DNA from: Synchiropus splendidus
Lineage: Eukaryota; Chordata; Actinopteri; Syngnathiformes; Callionymidae
Length of the DNA stretch: 64,000 bases
Assembly (NCBI RefSeq): GCF_027744825.2
Contig: NC_071334.1
Location: 39,657,437-39,721,436 of the forward strand
Direction: 5' to 3'
In this document: in pieces, positions 60,940 to 64,000 of the stretch
How the letters are laid out: each line of letters begins with the position of its first letter
Numbering within the stretch: position 1 is the first letter of the stretch
Notes under the pieces: model-generated
What the model was told of the DNA's origin: nothing
The model's database searches: none
The model's input: the letters and a program-made list of their open reading frames with translations, nothing else
Translations under genes and position numbers: made by a program

Positions 60940-61128
60940 GCTTTTCTTCCTGAGATAAGGTGGGTTTCGGAACGCCAAAACATAAAAGTGTTGATAACTT
61001 TCGAAAAACACTTCAGACAGCTTAGATTTGATGTGCAACTACTAGAAAGACCCTTTCTGCTATAGTGGGAGGTTAAAATGTCATGTTCTGAAGCTTCCCT
61101 GAAAAGTTATGGCACAATGCACAAAAAC
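60940..61128 (+). repeat. 189-bp monomer with a 1-bp insertion
   Basis: It reads TTTTCTTCCTGAG instead of TTTTCAGCCTGAG, and GCCAAAACAT with one extra A near 60,978. It carries AAAATGTCATG like the third monomer of the preceding 5-mer HOR and bridges to module M copy 5. Confidence 0.85.
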
Positions 61129-62444
61129 GCTTTTCAGCCTGAGATAAGGTGGGTTTCGGAACGCCAAACATAAAAGTGTTGATAACTTTCGAAAAACACT
61201 TCCGACAGCTTAGATTTGATGTGTACCTACTAGAAAGACCCTTTCTGCTATAGTGGGAGGTTAAAATTTCATGTTCTGTAGCTTCCCTGAAAAGTTATGG
61301 CACAATGCACAAAAACGCTTTTCAGCCTGAGATAAGGTGGGTTTCGGAACGCCAAACATAAAAGTGTTGATAACTTTCGAAAAACACTTCAGACAGCTTA
61401 GATTTGGTGTGCAACTACGAGAAAGTCCCTTTCTGCTATAGTGGGAGGTTAAAATTTCATGTTCTGAAGCTTCCCTGAAAAGTTATGGCACAATGCACAA
61501 AAACGCTTTTCAGCCTGAGATAAGGTGGGTTTCGGAACGCCAAACATAAAAGTGTTGATAACTTTCGAAAAACACGTCAGACAGCTTAGATTTGATGTGC
61601 ACCTACTAGAAAGTCCCTTTCTGCTATAGTGGGAGGTTAAAATTTCATGTTCTGAAGCTTCCCTGAAAAGTTATGGCACAATGCGTAAAAAAGGTTTTCG
61701 GCCTGAGATAAGGTGGGTTTCGGAACGCCAAACATAAAAGTGTTGATAACTTTCGAAAAACACTTCAGACAGCTTAGATTTGATGTGCAACTACTAGAAA
61801 GACCCTTTCTGCTATAGTGGGAGGTTAAAATTTCATGTTCTGAAGCTTCCCTGAAAAGTTATGGCACAATGCACAAAAACGCTTTTCAGCCTGAGATAAG
61901 GTGGGTTTCGGAACGCCAAACATAAAAGTGTTGATAACTTTCGAAAAACACTTCAGACAGCTTAGATTAGATGTGCAACTACTAGAAAGACCCTTTCTGC
62001 TATAGTGGGAGGTTAAAATTTCATGTTCTGAAGCTTCCCTGAAAAGTTATGGCACAATGCACAAAAACGCTTTTCAGCCTGAGATAAGGTGGGTTTCGGA
62101 ACGCCAAACATAAAAGTGTTGATAACTTTCGAAAAACACTTCAGACAGCTTAGATTAGATGTGCAACTACTAGAAAGACCCTTTCTGCTATAGTGGGAGG
62201 TTAAAATTTCATGTTCTGAAGCTTCCCTGAAAAGTTATGGCACAATGCACAAAAACGCTTTTCAGCCTGAGATAAGGTGGGTTTCGGAACGCCAAACATA
62301 AAAGTGTTGATAACTTTCGAAAGACACTTCAGACAGCTTAGATTTGATGTGCACCTACTAGAAAGACCCTTTCTGCCATAGTGGGAGGTTAAAATTTCAT
62401 GTTCTGAAGCTTCCCTGAAAAGTTATGGCACAATGCACAAAAAC
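61129..62444 (+). repeat. Module M-like series, copy 5 (seven monomers)
   Basis: The order is CTTCCGACAG/GTGTACC with CTGTAGC; CTACGAGAAAGTCC; CACGTCAG/AAAGTCC; GCGTAAAAAAGG with TTTTCGGCC; GATTAGATG; GATTAGATG again; TCGAAAGACAC with CTGCCATAG. Compared with copies 1-3, the TTTCCGAACG/CTAAGATTTTAAATGCC monomer is replaced by an extra GATTAGATG monomer, and GTGGGTGG reads GTGGGAGG. CTGTAGC is shared with copy 3. Confidence 0.8.
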
Positions 62445-64000
62445 GCTTTTCAGCCTGAGATAAGGTGGGTTTCGGAACGCCAAACATAAAAGTGTTGATA
62501 ACTTTCGAAAAACACTTCAGACAGCTTAGATTTGGTGTGCAACTACTAGAAAGACCCTTTCTGCTATAGTGGGAGGTTAAAATTTCATGTTCTGAAGCTT
62601 CCCTGAAAAGTTATGGCACAATGCACAAAAACGCTTTTCATCCTGAGATAAGGTGGGTTTCGGAACGCCAAACATAAAAGTGTTGATAACTTTCGAAAAA
62701 CACTTCAGACAGCTTAGATTTGATGTGCACCTACTAGAAAGGCCCTTTTTGCTATAGTGGGAGGTTAAAATTTCATGTTCTGAAGCTTCCCTGAAAAGTT
62801 ATGGCACAATGCGTAAAAACGCTTTTCAGCCTGAGATAAGGTGGGTTTCGGAACGCCAAACATAAAAGTGTTAAAAACTTTCGAAAAACACATCAGACAG
62901 CTTAGATTTGATGTGCAACTACTAGAAAGACCCTTTCTGCTATAGTGGGAGGCTAAAATTTCATGTTCTGAAGCTTCCCTGAAAAGTTATGGCACAATGC
63001 ACAAAAACGCTTTTCAGCCTGAGATAAGGTGGGTTTCGGAACGCCAAACATAAAAGTGTTGATAACTTTCGAAAAACACTTCATACAGCTTAGATTTGAT
63101 GTGCAACTACTAGAAAGACCCTTTCTGCTATAGTGGGAGGCTAAAATTTCATGTTCTGAAGCTTCCCTGAAAAGTTATGGCACAATGCACAAAAACGCTT
63201 TTCAGCCTGAGATAAGGTGGGTTTCGGATCGCCAAACATAAAAGTGTTAATAACTTTCGAAAAACACTTCAGACAGCTTAGATTTGATGTGCACCTACTA
63301 GAAAGACCATTTCTGCTATAGTGGGAGGTTAAAATTTCATGTTCTGAAGCTTCCCTGAAAAGTTATGGCACAATGCACAAAAACGCTTTTCAGCCTGAGA
63401 TAAGGTGGGTTTCGGAACGCCAAACATAAAAGTGTTGATAACTTTCGAAAAACACTTCAGACAGCTTAGATTTGAAGTGCAACTACTAGAAAGACCCTTT
63501 CTGCTATAGTGGGAGGTTAAAATTTCATGTTCTGAAGCTTCCCTGAAAAGTTATGGCACAATGCACAAAAACGCTTTTCAGCCTGAGATAAGGTGGGTTT
63601 CGGAACGCCAAACATAAAAGTGTTGATAACTTTCGAAAAACACTTCAGACAGCTTAGATTTGATGCGCAACTACTAGAAAGACCCTTTCTGCTATAGTGG
63701 GAGGTTAAAATTTCATGTTCTGAAGCTTCCCTGAAAAGTTATGGCACAATGCACAAAAACGCTTTTCAGCCTGAGATAAGGTGGGTTTCGGAACGCCAAA
63801 CATAAAAGTGTTGATTAACTTTCGAAAAACACTTCAGACAGCTTAGATTTGATGTGCACCTACTAGAAAGGCCCTTTCTGCTATAGTGGGAGGTTAAAAT
63901 TTCATGTTCTGAAGCTTCCCTGAAAAGTTATGGCACAATGCACAAAAACGCTTTTCAGCCTGAGATAAGGTGGGTTTCGGAACGCCAAACATAAAAGTGT
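62445..64000 (+). repeat. Right end: copy of 57,369-58,307 plus consensus-like monomers, cut by the window edge
   Basis: The TTGGTGTGC monomer (62,445) is followed by the second copy of the five-monomer segment (62,633-63,572), with private changes TTTTCATCC, GTTAAAAAC, CATACAGC, CGGATCGCC and GAAGTGC. Then come GATGCGCAAC (63,573) and a GCACC/AGGCC monomer with one extra T in GTTGATTAAC (63,815). The last monomer starts at 63,950 and is truncated at 51 bp. The array evidently continues beyond the window on both sides. Confidence 0.85.

Larger units (their letters stand above)
1..64000 (+). repeat. 188-bp satellite DNA array, about 340 head-to-tail monomers filling the window
   Basis: The motif GCTTTTCAGCCTGAG (or a close variant) recurs every 188 bp from base 1 to base 63,950, always on the plus strand. 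I see no inverted monomers, spacer or inserted element. Typical monomers differ from the consensus at only a few positions. Length changes are rare: -7 near 15,990; +8 in monomers starting at 53,013, 53,773, 56,037 and 56,797; +1 near 19,196, 23,332, 44,171, 44,815, 60,978 and 63,815; -1 near 50,229 and 57,841. Their sum accounts exactly for the phase of the last monomer. Arrays of this kind are known from eukaryotic centromeres, pericentromeres and heterochromatic knobs; which one applies here is not visible. No gene is present in any stretch. The satellite family itself is not one I can name. Confidence 0.98.

Noticed and set aside
1..64000. CRISPR array, because of very regular direct repeats
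   Set aside because: Nothing between repeats is unique: the entire 188-bp period is conserved, there are no variable spacers, and no cas-like genes are present.
1..64000. Telomeric repeats, rDNA spacer or LTR retrotransposon origin
   Set aside because: No TTTAGGG- or TTAGGG-type runs, rRNA segments, primer-binding sites, polypurine tracts or polymerase-like coding remnants were seen in any part of the array.

Overview
The whole 64 kb window is one uninterrupted tandem satellite DNA array. A 188-bp monomer (about 39% G+C by hand count of the consensus) is repeated head to tail, always in the same orientation, from the first base to the last. Starting each monomer at GCTTTTCAG, the window holds 340 complete monomers plus a 51-bp partial one at the right edge. 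All length changes I could find (one -7, four +8, six +1, two -1) sum to +29 bp. That is exactly the offset of the last monomer start (63,950) from 340 x 188, so the count is internally consistent. I see no credible protein gene, RNA gene, transposable element or unique sequence.

Organism: a eukaryote. Long, homogeneous arrays of a 150-200 bp monomer with multi-monomer higher-order repeats (HORs) are typical of centromeric or pericentromeric heterochromatin in plants and animals. A land plant is a weak guess from monomer length and an AAAAGTTATG-type motif. I do not recognise the satellite, and sequence alone cannot show whether it is the functional centromere.

Layout: 1-1.5 kb is an 8-monomer segment with an internal 4-mer repeat. 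Family A blocks lie at 1.5-5.1 kb (A1), 17.5-21.6 kb (A2) and 21.6-25.1 kb (A3); A2 and A3 form a 22-monomer HOR (4,137 bp) and A1 is a copy about 16 kb away. Between them are a 6-mer HOR (5.8-8.1 kb), an 8-mer HOR (11.1-14.1 kb) and a pair of related mixed segments 35 monomers apart. Then follow an 8-mer HOR (24.6-27.5 kb), a 15-mer HOR in three apparently identical copies (27.44-35.90 kb) and a 10-mer HOR in two near-identical copies (35.9-39.7 kb). From about 41.9 kb the variant repertoire changes. A seven-monomer module (M) recurs five times in whole or part, a 4-mer HOR carries an unusual 196-bp monomer with a fold-back-like sequence (52.8-57.4 kb), and a 5-mer HOR lies at 59.1-60.9 kb.

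There is no gene network. The biological content is the monomer's dense dyad symmetries and the nested record of duplication at scales from 2 to 85 monomers, as expected from repeated unequal exchange, conversion or replication-based amplification.
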